Source: JAANXG01 sp963731035
GTDB taxonomy: Bacteria; Pseudomonadota; Gammaproteobacteria; Arenicellales; JAANXG01
DNA length: 64,000 nucleotides
Direction of reading: 5' to 3'
NCBI GenBank assembly: GCA_963731035.1
Contig: CAVSUY010000013.1
Span: 142,778 to 206,777 of the forward strand
The notes beneath the pieces were generated by a model. That model made no database searches. It was given only the letters and a program-made list of their open reading frames with translations, and had not been told where the DNA came from. Below, piece after piece: positions 51,777-61,573 of the stretch. Numbering within the stretch: the stretch's first letter is position 1; every line of letters begins with the position of its first letter. The position numbers were made by a program, and so were the translations under genes.

Positions 51777-53582
51777 ATGGCCGGCCGCATTCCCCAGCGC
51801 TTCATCGACGATCTGATTACCCGCACGGACATCATCGAGGTCATCGACAGCCGGGTGCCCCTGAAGCGCGCCGGTCGCGAGTACAAGGCCTGCTGCCCCT
51901 TCCACGACGAGAAGACACCGTCGTTCACCGTCAGCCAGGAAAAGCAGTTCTACCACTGTTTCGGCTGCGGCGCTCACGGCACCGTGATCGGGTTCCTGAT
52001 GGAGTACGAGCACATGGATTTCGTCGAGGCGATCGAGCACCTGGCCGCCCGCCACGGTTTGGAGGTGCCGCACGAGGGCGGTGATTCGAAGCCCGAGCCG
52101 GCGGCCGAGAGCGGCCGCGACCTGCTCGACGTGCTGAACAAGGCCGATAACTTCTACCGCGAGCAGCTGCGAAAGCACCCGGACGCCAAGGAGGCCATCG
52201 CCTACCTCAAGCAGCGCGGCCTCACCGGCCGTACCGCCGCCCGCTTCGGCCTGGGCTTCGCCCCGGAGGGCTGGGACAACCTGATCAAGGCCATCGGCGG
52301 CTCGGAGGCGGCCTGCCGGGCGCTGGAGCATGCCGGCCTGGTGAGCCGGCGTTCCACCCAGGGCTGGTACGACCGTTTTCGCCACCGGATCATGTTTCCC
52401 ATCCACGATCACCGCGGAAGAGTGGTGGGCTTCGGCGGGCGGGTGCTGGGTGACGGCGAGCCAAAGTACCTTAATTCCCCGGAGACCCCCGTATTTCACA
52501 AGGGGGCCGAACTGTACGGGCTGTACTCGGCGCGGGGCGCCATCAAGGCCGCGGGCAAGGCACTGGTGGTCGAAGGCTACATGGACGTGGTGGCGCTGGC
52601 CCAGCACGGCATCGAGTACGCCGTCGGCACGCTGGGGACCGCCACCACCCGCGCGCACCTGGAGCGCGTGTTTCGCCACTGCACGGAAGTGGTGTTCTGC
52701 TTCGACGGCGACCGCGCGGGGCGCGCCGCCGCCTGGAGGGCGCTCGAATCCCTGCTCCCGACCCTCGGCGAGGGCCGCCAGGCGAGCTTCCTGTTCCTGC
52801 CGGAGGGCGAAGACCCCGACAGCGCGGTCAACAAGGAGGGGCGGGAAGGCGTCGAGCAGCGAATCCGGGCGGCCACGCCGTTCTCCGACTTTCTGATGCA
52901 GCATCTGGCCAGCCAGACCGACGTCAGCCGCATGGATGGCCGCGCGCGGCTCATCGAGCTGGCCAAACCCCTGGTCAACAAGATACCGGACGGTGCGTTG
53001 AAGGAGCTGCTCAAGGACCAGCTCACGGCCCAGGCCCAGACCGACCGCGACACCCTCGACCGCCTCCTTGGCGGCGACAGGGCGGCGCCCAGCCCGGCCG
53101 AGCCGCGGCCGGTGCGCCAGGGGGACCAGGGGAGGGTTCCGGTCCGCCAGTCACCGGTCCGGGAGCTGCTGACGGTGGTGCTGCAGCATCCCAGGCTGGC
53201 CCACATCGCCCACGACGTCGACGAGCTCAAGGAGCTGGATGCCCCGGGCATCAACCTGCTGGCGGAGGTGATCCATACGGTGATCGACAACACCGGTCTG
53301 ACCACCGCCGCGCTGCTCGAGCGATTCCGCGACCACCAGCATCACCAACACCTTGAAAAGCTGGCCGCGCGGTCACATATGACCGATGAAGACCGACTCG
53401 AAGAGGAGTTCAGGTGGCTCATGACCCGCCTCAGGCTGCGGCTGGTCGACCAGCAGATCGACCGCCTCAAAGACCGCAGCCGCGAGCAGGAAGCCCGGGA
53501 CGGTCGGGCCAGCGAGTCGGTAAAAAAGCAGCTGGACACGCTGCTGAAGACAAAGAGGGAACTACAGATTCGAGGCCCGTGA
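51777..53582 (+). CDS. dnaG: DNA primase
   Basis: A 601-residue replicative primase. Zinc-binding CHC2 motif: CCPFHDEKTPSFTVSQEKQF with C-H then CFGCGAHG near residue 62. RNA polymerase core: FGGRVLGDGEPKYLNSPETP, the TOPRIM segment LVVEGYMDVVALAQHGI and VVFCFDGDRAGRAAAWRA. The C-terminal helicase-binding domain begins near residue 450. Follows yqeY after the inserted mtfA. Confidence 0.97.
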   Translation: MAGRIPQRFIDDLITRTDIIEVIDSRVPLKRAGREYKACCPFHDEKTPSFTVSQEKQFYHCFGCGAHGTVIGFLMEYEHMDFVEAIEHLAARHGLEVPHEGGDSKPEPAAESGRDLLDVLNKADNFYREQLRKHPDAKEAIAYLKQRGLTGRTAARFGLGFAPEGWDNLIKAIGGSEAACRALEHAGLVSRRSTQGWYDRFRHRIMFPIHDHRGRVVGFGGRVLGDGEPKYLNSPETPVFHKGAELYGLYSARGAIKAAGKALVVEGYMDVVALAQHGIEYAVGTLGTATTRAHLERVFRHCTEVVFCFDGDRAGRAAAWRALESLLPTLGEGRQASFLFLPEGEDPDSAVNKEGREGVEQRIRAATPFSDFLMQHLASQTDVSRMDGRARLIELAKPLVNKIPDGALKELLKDQLTAQAQTDRDTLDRLLGGDRAAPSPAEPRPVRQGDQGRVPVRQSPVRELLTVVLQHPRLAHIAHDVDELKELDAPGINLLAEVIHTVIDNTGLTTAALLERFRDHQHHQHLEKLAARSHMTDEDRLEEEFRWLMTRLRLRLVDQQIDRLKDRSREQEARDGRASESVKKQLDTLLKTKRELQIRGP

Positions 53583-53608
53583 CGTTCGCTCGCTGCGGCT
53601 TCCAGGCA

Positions 53609-53637
53609 CATTCAAAACGGCCCGAATGGGCTATAAT
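53609..53637 (+). promoter_or_regulatory. candidate promoter upstream of rpoD
   Basis: A perfect TATAAT at 53632-53637 follows GGGC, 45 bases before the rpoD start. A weak -35 (CATTCA at 53609) lies 17 bases upstream. This would allow transcription of rpoD independently of dnaG. Confidence 0.5.
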
Positions 53638-53682
53638 TAACGGTTATTTTTGGTTCGAACTTCCTCACGACGGGTGCCACTA

Positions 53683-55488
<1,806 letters not shown>

Positions 55489-55513
55489 GCCCCGAACCCT
55501 AATCGTTGAAACA

Positions 55514-55538
55514 CCTTCTCCCCCACAGGGGGAGAAGG
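55514..55538 (+). terminator. stable hairpin after rpoD
   Basis: CCTTCTCCCCC-ACA-GGGGGAGAAGG, an 11-base-pair stem with a 3-base loop, 25 bases after rpoD. No T-run follows, so termination would be factor-assisted or the sequence is a dispersed repeat. Confidence 0.6.
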
Positions 55539-55626
55539 CAGGGATGAGAGGGGAGCCCCACAGCCGCTCGCTTCAGGAGTCACCCCACGACCACGCTGCT
55601 CCATCCCTGCTATCATCCCACCCCCG

Positions 55627-55703
<77 letters not shown>

Positions 55704-55844
55704 TTGGAAATAAAGGGAATACGCCGAAAACTCATCGCGACCTGAAATCTCTTGTGTCGAAACTGTGTCGAAGATCGGCAGATTTTCAGAACTCTCGCTC
55801 CGGCGGAAAATTGGCTCATCTGTGAGGAATATTAGGGGCACGAA

Positions 55845-57035
55845 GTGTCACAGACTCTCACCCGAGCGGAGCTTTACGATCTCGTATGGTCAGAACCGAG
55901 GACAAGATTAGCGGCACGTTTCGGCGTTTCTGACGTCTGGCTTTCCAAGGTATGTCGAAGCCACAATATTCCGCTGCCTAGCCCAGGCTATTGGGCGAAA
56001 ATCAGAGCGGGAAAGCGAGGCACGGAGCGCCCCCCACTTCCATCTCGCGGACCTGGTATGTCCGCTGATGTCGTGATTAGCAAGGGAGGACGTCAGTCTC
56101 ATGCCCTCTCGGAACAAGAGCTCGTTAATTTTGAACTCCCGCCACCCCTTTTCGAGACGAGCATCGAGGAAGTGACCGATGAGGTCCGCACTCAAGTCGG
56201 TCACGTTACCATTCCGAAGACCCTCACCAAACCACATCGGGCGATCGGCCGGTTGCTGGAAGGAGATGAAGAACGTAAGAGGAAGATGGCAGAGGACCCT
56301 TTTCCTTTCTCTTGGCATCGACCAAAGTTCGATACTCATTTCGAGCGCCGACGGCTTCGTTTCATCAATGGATTGTTCATCGCCCTCCATAAGTACGGAG
56401 CAACTCCCACGGCACGCAACAAAGAGGGCCGGAGCTTTTCCGTAAGGGTAAACCAATACGGCGTTACGTTCCTAGTTGACGACGCGAACGGTGACTTTCG
56501 TGAGTATCAGTATCACCCTTACGGTTACGAACCTCCGAGGAATCCGTCTCACCGGATAAAATTAGTCATACCTCGATTTAGCGACGATGGTGGTGACGCT
56601 GCATGGGAGGATACAACATCCACGGCGATTGAAGCACACGCAACAGACATTGTTGTCCAGTTAATCGTCACCGCCGAACGTCATTGTAGGAGATCGATTC
56701 AACACCGGCACAATTCGATATTGGACCGCAAGGCAAAACTTATCGAGGAGATCCGCCGCCGAAAGGAAGCGGAAATCAAGGAGGAAGAGGAACGGCAAGC
56801 TCGTTTGAAACAAGAACGGATTGACCGCCTACTCGCTGATGCCGCGGCACTACGGCAAGCTGAGGATATTCGTCACTACATTCGACGTGTAAAGGATCTG
56901 TGTACTCAAAGCGAGCATTCCCACGATCCTGAAGCAATACGGAATTGGGAACAATGGGCTCTATGTCAGGCGGATGAGATAGATCCCCTCGTCAACGGGA
57001 GGTTCCTGGAGTCCGTGGGAGACCCGGTCAAGTAA
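55845..57035 (+). CDS. uncharacterised protein with N-terminal HTH-like segment
   Basis: A 396-residue protein of unknown function, start GTG with AGGGG eight bases before. The first 55 residues (LTRAELYDLVWSEPRTRLAA then FGVSDVWLSKVCRSHNIPLP, GYWAKIRAGK) form a helix-turn-helix-like unit also seen in many island proteins. The middle (about 140-250) has alternating strands (VRVNQYGVTFLVDD) and the part 285-335 is a charged coiled coil (EEIRRRKEAEIKEEEERQAR). It is the first gene after the tRNA but has no recombinase motif. Base composition is lower in GC than rpoD. Confidence 0.75.
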   Translation: MSQTLTRAELYDLVWSEPRTRLAARFGVSDVWLSKVCRSHNIPLPSPGYWAKIRAGKRGTERPPLPSRGPGMSADVVISKGGRQSHALSEQELVNFELPPPLFETSIEEVTDEVRTQVGHVTIPKTLTKPHRAIGRLLEGDEERKRKMAEDPFPFSWHRPKFDTHFERRRLRFINGLFIALHKYGATPTARNKEGRSFSVRVNQYGVTFLVDDANGDFREYQYHPYGYEPPRNPSHRIKLVIPRFSDDGGDAAWEDTTSTAIEAHATDIVVQLIVTAERHCRRSIQHRHNSILDRKAKLIEEIRRRKEAEIKEEEERQARLKQERIDRLLADAAALRQAEDIRHYIRRVKDLCTQSEHSHDPEAIRNWEQWALCQADEIDPLVNGRFLESVGDPVK

Positions 57036-57095
57036 CACGACCTACTAACCCTCTAGGTATATGCGGGGGGAGTGAATCTATGGGCCACGAGCCTG

Positions 57096-57197
57096 CTATA
57101 GCAATCCTTTCCAGTAGCGACGGCGCCCCTGGCTATCGGTCTGCCAGCCGCCCTCGAATACTTCGATCCAGCCGTCGAAACCCTTGAAGAGATGCAT
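57096..57197 (-). pseudogene. possible short coding remnant
   Basis: A 33-codon frame (MHLFKGFDGWIEVFEGGW then QTDSQGRRRYWKGLL) looks protein-like in composition but has no upstream open reading or ribosome site. It lies just past the 396-residue gene, tail to tail. I cannot assign a family. Confidence 0.25.
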
Positions 57198-57274
57198 CTT
57201 GGCGCGGATTGGACATCACGCGCCGGGTAAAAAACAGGCAAAACTGTTGCACGGGACTACCAACGATCAACAGT

Positions 57275-57853
57275 CTAGTGACGCACCCGCTTGCCTCCAT
57301 CCAGTGATTCGTCTTTGGCGAGGTCATCGACACTCTCCCTCATCTCCCGTAGCAAGCCCTCTCGTTCCCGGTCAGCCCTGTTGGCCGCCGCGAGTTTCCA
57401 CTTCAGGTCGCGAACCTCTTCGAACCACACCGCAACAAGACCACTAAACACTAATGCCAGAATGAGGCACATACATATCAAAAACGCGCCCACATATCCG
57501 ATCGTCTCGTCAATATCCCGCAGCACAGGGAACAGCACCGAAATCACGGCCGCACTCAGGTAGAAAGCGCATAGCACCCACAATCTCTTGGTCTTTTCCT
57601 TGATCACAGGTGATAGCCTCTTGATTTGCTCGTACCGAAGCAGATCTATATCGACGATATTGTGAAGCTTTGATATCAATTGCACGACGATACCAATAAG
57701 CCCTACGTATAGAAACGCCACATATCGCGACCAACCGGCAAGGAAATCCACGCCCACTCGGTCAATTGTCCATACACTGATCCACGCTCCTCCCGTGACC
57801 GCCACGATCAGCACCGTCACGAAAATCACAGCTTTCTTGACTGAGTTATGCAT
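57275..57853 (-). CDS. uncharacterised four-helix membrane protein
   Basis: A 192-residue protein with four predicted membrane helices: AVIFVTVLIVAVTGGAWISV, YVAFLYVGLIGIVVQLI, RLWVLCAFYLSAAVISVLF and AFLICMCLILALVFSGLVAV. A C-terminal cytoplasmic coiled coil follows (EEVRDLKWKLAAANRADRER). It begins two bases after the stop of the 326-residue gene, so both belong to one operon. ATG 57853 is used; a TTG four codons upstream is inside the other gene's end. No known family recognised. A partner of the soluble protein upstream, maybe as membrane effector, is inference from pairing. Confidence 0.78.
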   Translation of the reverse strand: MHNSVKKAVIFVTVLIVAVTGGAWISVWTIDRVGVDFLAGWSRYVAFLYVGLIGIVVQLISKLHNIVDIDLLRYEQIKRLSPVIKEKTKRLWVLCAFYLSAAVISVLFPVLRDIDETIGYVGAFLICMCLILALVFSGLVAVWFEEVRDLKWKLAAANRADREREGLLREMRESVDDLAKDESLDGGKRVRH

Positions 57854-57854
57854 A

Positions 57855-58835
57855 TCAGGGATCAATGAGCTTCTGGTCTAGGCAGTCAACCAGCCATTTA
57901 TGCATCCGAGGATACAGGTCGCTCTCATCGACGATACCACCGTGGGTTCGCACTGATATATCCTGAGACAATTTCAGCTCCTTACCCTTGATTCTACCGT
58001 GCTCCTTTAGATCTATGATCACGTCATCTTCGTCCATGTGTCGAAACGATGCTGCAATATCGTCAAGGAATCTCTGCGATTTTTCCGTGGTTTTGTACTT
58101 GTAGGACACCTCGACTTGTACATTGATTCGGCTTTCGTCCAACGCCTCTTTTAGACTCAGTTTTTTTGCCCATTCATCCCCGAGTAGCGTTGTTAAGATG
58201 TCGAACGCACGACCAGTGGGCCGGTACCTGATATTCTTGACCTTTTCGACCTCTCTCGATGCCACATGTACTGGCTCCGACTTCATTGGTGAACCGATCC
58301 GAACTTTCTTCACATGCGACTTTTTAATTTTGCTTTGCGTGATCTTTGGAATGAAGTCGTTCAAAAACACACCATCCTCCTCAGACAGAACATCACAATC
58401 CCGAAGCAGCCACATCAAGTAAGCTTCCATATGTCGAGACCGCAAAGATGACGACTGCAACAATACAACGTGATTTTCCTTGATGCCAAAGTACATAATC
58501 GAGTCCAGAAACTCTCTGCGCTTGCCACCTGATTTCGGGGGGGCAATCTGCTCTACATCGAGTTCGCTCTTCTCCTTTTCGACAACAACGAGTGGCCGAT
58601 TGGTTCCCTCCGAATACACCATTAGGCTGCCAAACACCATTCCCAAGGAATTTCTGTTGCGGTTAACAAAGCGATACGCCTTTTCATCTGGAACTCCTAA
58701 GTCTTCCATGCGATCTCCAACGTGGGGATAAGCGCTAAGTGCTTGCTTCAAGGCGGTCTGCAGGTTAGAAATCTCATTTTGAAGGAACGTTGCTCGGCGG
58801 TAGTGGATTGTCTTCTTTTTAGTTTCTGCTTTCAT
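57855..58835 (-). CDS. uncharacterised 326-residue soluble protein
   Basis: No membrane segment or signal peptide. It starts KKKTIHYRRATFLQNEISNL, goes on with RNRNSLGMVFGSLMVYSEG, LDSIMYFGIKENHVVLLQSS and LRSRHMEAYLMWLLRD; the last part is strand-rich (INVQVEVSYKYKTTEKSQRF) and ends LYPRMHKWLVDCLDQ. The conserved-looking KRREFLDSIMYFGIKENHV stretch suggests a defined family, but I cannot name it. It is the first gene of a two-gene unit with the membrane protein at 57275. This pairing resembles some phage-defence operons in layout only. Confidence 0.78.
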   Translation of the reverse strand: MKAETKKKTIHYRRATFLQNEISNLQTALKQALSAYPHVGDRMEDLGVPDEKAYRFVNRNRNSLGMVFGSLMVYSEGTNRPLVVVEKEKSELDVEQIAPPKSGGKRREFLDSIMYFGIKENHVVLLQSSSLRSRHMEAYLMWLLRDCDVLSEEDGVFLNDFIPKITQSKIKKSHVKKVRIGSPMKSEPVHVASREVEKVKNIRYRPTGRAFDILTTLLGDEWAKKLSLKEALDESRINVQVEVSYKYKTTEKSQRFLDDIAASFRHMDEDDVIIDLKEHGRIKGKELKLSQDISVRTHGGIVDESDLYPRMHKWLVDCLDQKLIDP

Positions 58836-58921
58836 TGGAGTGTGCCTCCGATATATAGAGTCTGTTTTCTATTCCTCAATGCGAGGCACTGTCTGTCTTC
58901 GGACGATCCTTTTGAAGGTCT

Positions 58922-59299
58922 TCACGAAAGACCGCCTCCAGTTGGCTCACTGTAATGCTCAAACACATGGAACGTTTCACCTGGCACTCGCTCAAATCCC
59001 GCAGTCATCTTGTCCGGATCTAAGGTCGTCGGAGCGGTCTTTAGCTCGTGCACAAGATAGACACATCGCGCCACGTTGCGGACAAGAACTCCCAAGGCCA
59101 GTTCGACATCGGAAGCAAGTATGTCGACGGCACCCTCCAAGTATCGTTGCTTCACTAGCTCGTATTCTTTTTGTCGGTAGTAGACTCTGAGGCCATGGTT
59201 CGCGACGGCCAGACTCACAATCAGTATTGTCGACACAGTGAATAGACGCTCAAAGAACCAGCTAGGGAGAAGAAAAAGCAGATAGTCTAGCCAGCCCAT
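58922..59299 (-). CDS. uncharacterised small membrane protein
   Basis: A 125-residue protein with one or two hydrophobic helices at the N terminus (YLLFLLPSWFFERLF, STILIVSLAVANHGL) and a soluble tail of about 85 residues (QRYLEGAVDILASDVELALG). The start at 59299 overlaps the next gene's end by 38 bases; other starts are possible. No family recognised. Confidence 0.6.
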   Translation of the reverse strand: MGWLDYLLFLLPSWFFERLFTVSTILIVSLAVANHGLRVYYRQKEYELVKQRYLEGAVDILASDVELALGVLVRNVARCVYLVHELKTAPTTLDPDKMTAGFERVPGETFHVFEHYSEPTGGGLS

Positions 59300-59561
59300 C
59301 CGCTCGGGACCCCACCGGTGTCCAATCGGGTACCTCTTGCCAACCACGACGCAAATAGTGACGCCGCATAATGCTGTGAGCGAAGAAGGGATAAATCAGC
59401 CAGGAGATTCCGCCGGTGAGAATGGCGAGCAAGAGGCCGGCCGCGGCATGGGTCCATACCCCACGAACCGCGAAGTAGATGCAGCCGAAGAGCAGCACCC
59501 AGGGCCAGACGATATCTGAGACTTCCTCCACGTATCCATTGTTCGGATTCTTGAACTGCAC
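59262..59561 (-). CDS. conserved small inner-membrane protein
   Basis: A 99-residue protein starting GTG behind a strong GGAGGGGG ribosome site. N-terminal QFKNPNNGYVEEV and two membrane helices (IVWPWVLLFGCIYFAVRGVW and AGLLLAILTGGISWLIYPFF), then HSIMRRHYLRRGW. This NP-x-x-G-Y start, GVWTHA and GISWLIYPFF with HYLRRGW are a widespread small-protein pattern of unknown function. Confidence 0.75.
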   Translation of the reverse strand: MQFKNPNNGYVEEVSDIVWPWVLLFGCIYFAVRGVWTHAAAGLLLAILTGGISWLIYPFFAHSIMRRHYLRRGWQEVPDWTPVGSRADGLARLSAFSSP

Positions 59562-59597
59562 AACCCCCTCCTGATTCTCCTATCCTGTCCATCTTTT

Positions 59598-59714
59598 CTA
59601 CAATCGACGTCCTACGCAAGTGTAGCGGTCGCTCCCTATGATCTCCAGGTCGCGGACCTTCTTGTCGCTGGGGTAGCCCTTCTCATCTGCGCCCAGAATG
59701 TTAGGTGCGAGAGC
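59598..59714 (-). pseudogene. 3' remnant of an unknown gene
   Basis: A 38-codon open stretch without start codon: LAPNILGADEKGYPSDKK then VRDLEIIGSDRYTCVGRRL and stop. The residues look like the end of a genuine protein. Upstream sequence is closed in this frame, so it is probably a decayed gene. Confidence 0.3.
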
Positions 59715-59910
59715 TCATCCAGCTACAGAAACACATTAGCATGTCGTGACATCAGTGTCTGTAGGATCTCACCCCACGAGTTCAAGACTTGCCTGTCAAG
59801 GCGCCATATTGGCCCCTTTTGGAACCGAAGTCGCTCCTAGCACCCTCCCTAGGGGGCCAAGCCATTGCCCTCGAAGCGAGGCGAAATTGGCCCAAGACGG
59901 GATTGGCCTG
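59715..59910. other. 196 bases without a supported gene
   Basis: Together with the remnant at 59598 this makes a stretch of about 350 bases without a complete gene. A forward frame at 59746-59982 lacks protein-like composition. The inverted repeat CCCTAGGGGG near 59847 is the only structure I notice. Confidence 0.4.
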
Positions 59911-60069
59911 CTAGTCGGAAATGGATGCCAGTATCGACAAGATGATTCCTATCAGGAACAGAGCCCCTATTCCAATACATAGCCAACCCAACCAGTTTGG
60001 CTCACCGTGCCAGCACACGAATTCTACTTTGCAGAAACTAAAAACAAACTTATCCCAGAGATCAGCCAT
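59911..60069 (-). CDS. small single-helix membrane protein
   Basis: A 52-residue product: MADLWDKFVFSFCKVEFVCW, HGEPNWLGWL and one long helix CIGIGALFLIGIILSILASI. The ATG overlaps the stop of the truncated upstream gene by eight bases, which suggests coupling. Size and layout recall holin- or toxin-like small membrane proteins, but no family is recognised. Confidence 0.5.
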   Translation of the reverse strand: MADLWDKFVFSFCKVEFVCWHGEPNWLGWLCIGIGALFLIGIILSILASISD

Positions 60070-60199
60070 CGTGCACAATATATGTCTTTAGGCTGAGATA
60101 GGCTTCGTTGCCCCAATAAGTTAACGGCTTCTTGGTTTGAGGACCTAACCCAGGGATCTTGCCGTCCTCTGCTTGCTCGAGTTGCCGCTGGAAATCAGA
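60062..60199 (-). pseudogene. C-terminal part of a gene cut by the IS element
   Basis: The 45 codons before the stop at 60062 (SDFQRQLEQAEDGKIPGLGP, TKKPLTYWGNEAYLSLKTY, IVHDG) are protein-like and open right up to the IS end at 60202. The start must have been on the far side of the insertion; the small frame at 61472 on the same strand is the candidate N-terminal piece, but the two do not join in frame. Confidence 0.5.
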
Positions 60200-60249
60200 A
60201 GTGGACCCCAGTTTTCGGACAAGCCGTTAAGTGAAAACTCCGCGTGTCA

Positions 60250-61095
60250 TCATGCCGCTTGCGGCATCTCGTTTTCACCGAAATATGCGGCGTCCGGTGT
60301 ACGCCGGTCCAGTGCCGTATGACGGCGCTGGGTGTTGTAGTACTGGAAGTACTTCTCCAGGCCACGGTGCAAGTCATTCGGCGTCTCGTAGGCTTTCAGA
60401 TACACATCTTCGTACTTCACGGTGCGCCATAGACGCTCGACAAACACGTTGTCGACCCAGCGACCTTTGCCGTCCATGCTGATGGTGATCTCGTGAGCCT
60501 TGAGGACGCCTGTGAATGCCTCGGAGGCGAATTGCGACCCCTGGTCGGTGTTAAAGATCTCAGGGACGCCAAAGCGCCCGAGCGCCTCGGCCAGGGCGTC
60601 CACGCAAAAGGTGGAGTCCATCGTATTGGTCAGGCGCCAGGACAACACCTTTCGGGTATGCCAGTCCATGATCGCCACCAAGTACATGAATCCCTTGGCC
60701 ATCGGAATATACGAGATGTCCGAAGCCCAGACCTGGTTGGGGCGCTCGATAGTCAAGTCCTTGAGCCGGTACGGATAGATCACATGGCCGGTTCCCGGTG
60801 CCGAGGTGCGAGGCTTGGGATACAGGGCCCGGATACCCATCACACGCATCAGGCGTTGGACTCGTTTACGGTTCACTCTCTGGCCTCGGTCACCCAGCTC
60901 GTCCCGGATCCGCCGCGCGCCCAGGAATGGGCGCTTGATGTGGATCTCATCGATCAGGCGCATGAGCCCCAGATCCTCATCTGCAACCGCCCGCGGCTGG
61001 TAGTATGCCGTGGAGCGATTCAGGCCCAACAACCGGCACTGGCGGACCACGGGCAGCGGGTATTGACGGTCAATCAGCGCTCGGCGTTCTGTCAT
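60250..61095 (-). CDS. IS3-family transposase OrfB
   Basis: A 281-residue integrase-fold transposase. HTH_21-like segment ASIKRPFLGARRIRDELG-type (HIKRPFLGARRIRDELG), then the DDE residues: first Asp in VWASDISYIP, second in IFNTDQGSQF, and Glu in WVDNVFVERLWR. The ATG overlaps the orfA stop (ATGA); the main product in this family is an OrfAB fusion made by frameshifting. Confidence 0.94.
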   Translation of the reverse strand: MTERRALIDRQYPLPVVRQCRLLGLNRSTAYYQPRAVADEDLGLMRLIDEIHIKRPFLGARRIRDELGDRGQRVNRKRVQRLMRVMGIRALYPKPRTSAPGTGHVIYPYRLKDLTIERPNQVWASDISYIPMAKGFMYLVAIMDWHTRKVLSWRLTNTMDSTFCVDALAEALGRFGVPEIFNTDQGSQFASEAFTGVLKAHEITISMDGKGRWVDNVFVERLWRTVKYEDVYLKAYETPNDLHRGLEKYFQYYNTQRRHTALDRRTPDAAYFGENEMPQAA

Positions 61096-61385
61096 CGGTC
61101 TCGACCGAGCGCTTTGGATAAAAAATCCTTCTCCATCGTCAGCTCGCCGACCTTCGCCCGCAGCTTCTCGATCTCTTCCTCGGAGGCGCCGCCGGCATGA
61201 GCACTACCGTTCTCAAAGACGTGCTCGGCTTCGCTCATCAGCCGCTTCTTCCGGTCCTGGATCTGATTCGGATGCACGTCATACTGCTGGGCAATCTCCG
61301 CCAGGGTCTTGTCGCCTCGAATCGCAGCCATGGCGACTTTTGCCTTGAAGCTCGGCGAATGGTTTCTACGTTTTCTCTTGGTCAT
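61092..61385 (-). CDS. IS3-family transposase OrfA
   Basis: A 97-residue DNA-binding subunit with an HTH (FKAKVAMAAIRGDKTLAEIA, QQYDVHPNQIQ) and a C-terminal leucine-zipper-like helix (EEIEKLRAKVGELTMEKDFL). Good ribosome site (GGAG). Near its end a TTTTTTA heptamer on the coding strand (61125-61119), correctly phased as T-TTT-TTA, can give a -1 shift into the orfB frame. Confidence 0.93.
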   Translation of the reverse strand: MTKRKRRNHSPSFKAKVAMAAIRGDKTLAEIAQQYDVHPNQIQDRKKRLMSEAEHVFENGSAHAGGASEEEIEKLRAKVGELTMEKDFLSKALGRDR

Positions 61386-61471
61386 CTTCTGCTCCAGTTC
61401 TCTGTCGTCAATTTACCGCAGAAGATTTCACTTAAAAAGTCAGCTAAACTGTCCGAACGGCGGGGTCCATC

Positions 61472-61573
61472 TCAATCTTCCAAAAGCACATTCAGGTGGG
61501 GGTCACGTCCCCCTTGTTCTTCTTGTTTCTGCAGCAACTTCTTGCAAATTTCTTTCAGAGTGAATTCATACAT
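61472..61573 (-). CDS. small protein or N-terminal piece next to the IS
   Basis: A 33-residue frame MYEFTLKEICKKLLQKQEE then QGGRDPHLNVLLED, stop three bases before the IS end. A GAGG ribosome site lies nine bases upstream. It may be the N terminus of the gene whose end is at 60062, changed at the junction, or a small protein in its own right. Confidence 0.4.
   Translation of the reverse strand: MYEFTLKEICKKLLQKQEEQGGRDPHLNVLLED

Larger units (their letters stand above)
60202..61469. mobile_element. IS3-family insertion sequence, complete
   Basis: A 1,268-base element. The ends are inverted repeats with TGGACCCC at each tip followed by TTTCGGACA (left) and TTCGGACA (right), and later TTAAGTGAAA in both. 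It holds orfA and orfB. No direct target duplication is visible: the flanks are CAGAAG and TCTCAA. Absence of a duplication points to an adjacent deletion or recombination after insertion. Confidence 0.92.

Noticed and set aside
57855..58835. Naming the two-gene module as Kiwa
   Set aside because: Only the four-helix-plus-soluble layout is similar; gene order is reversed and I cannot confirm either family from sequence.
59746..59982. Forward 78-codon frame
   Set aside because: Composition is not protein-like, no ribosome site, and it runs opposite the small membrane protein gene.
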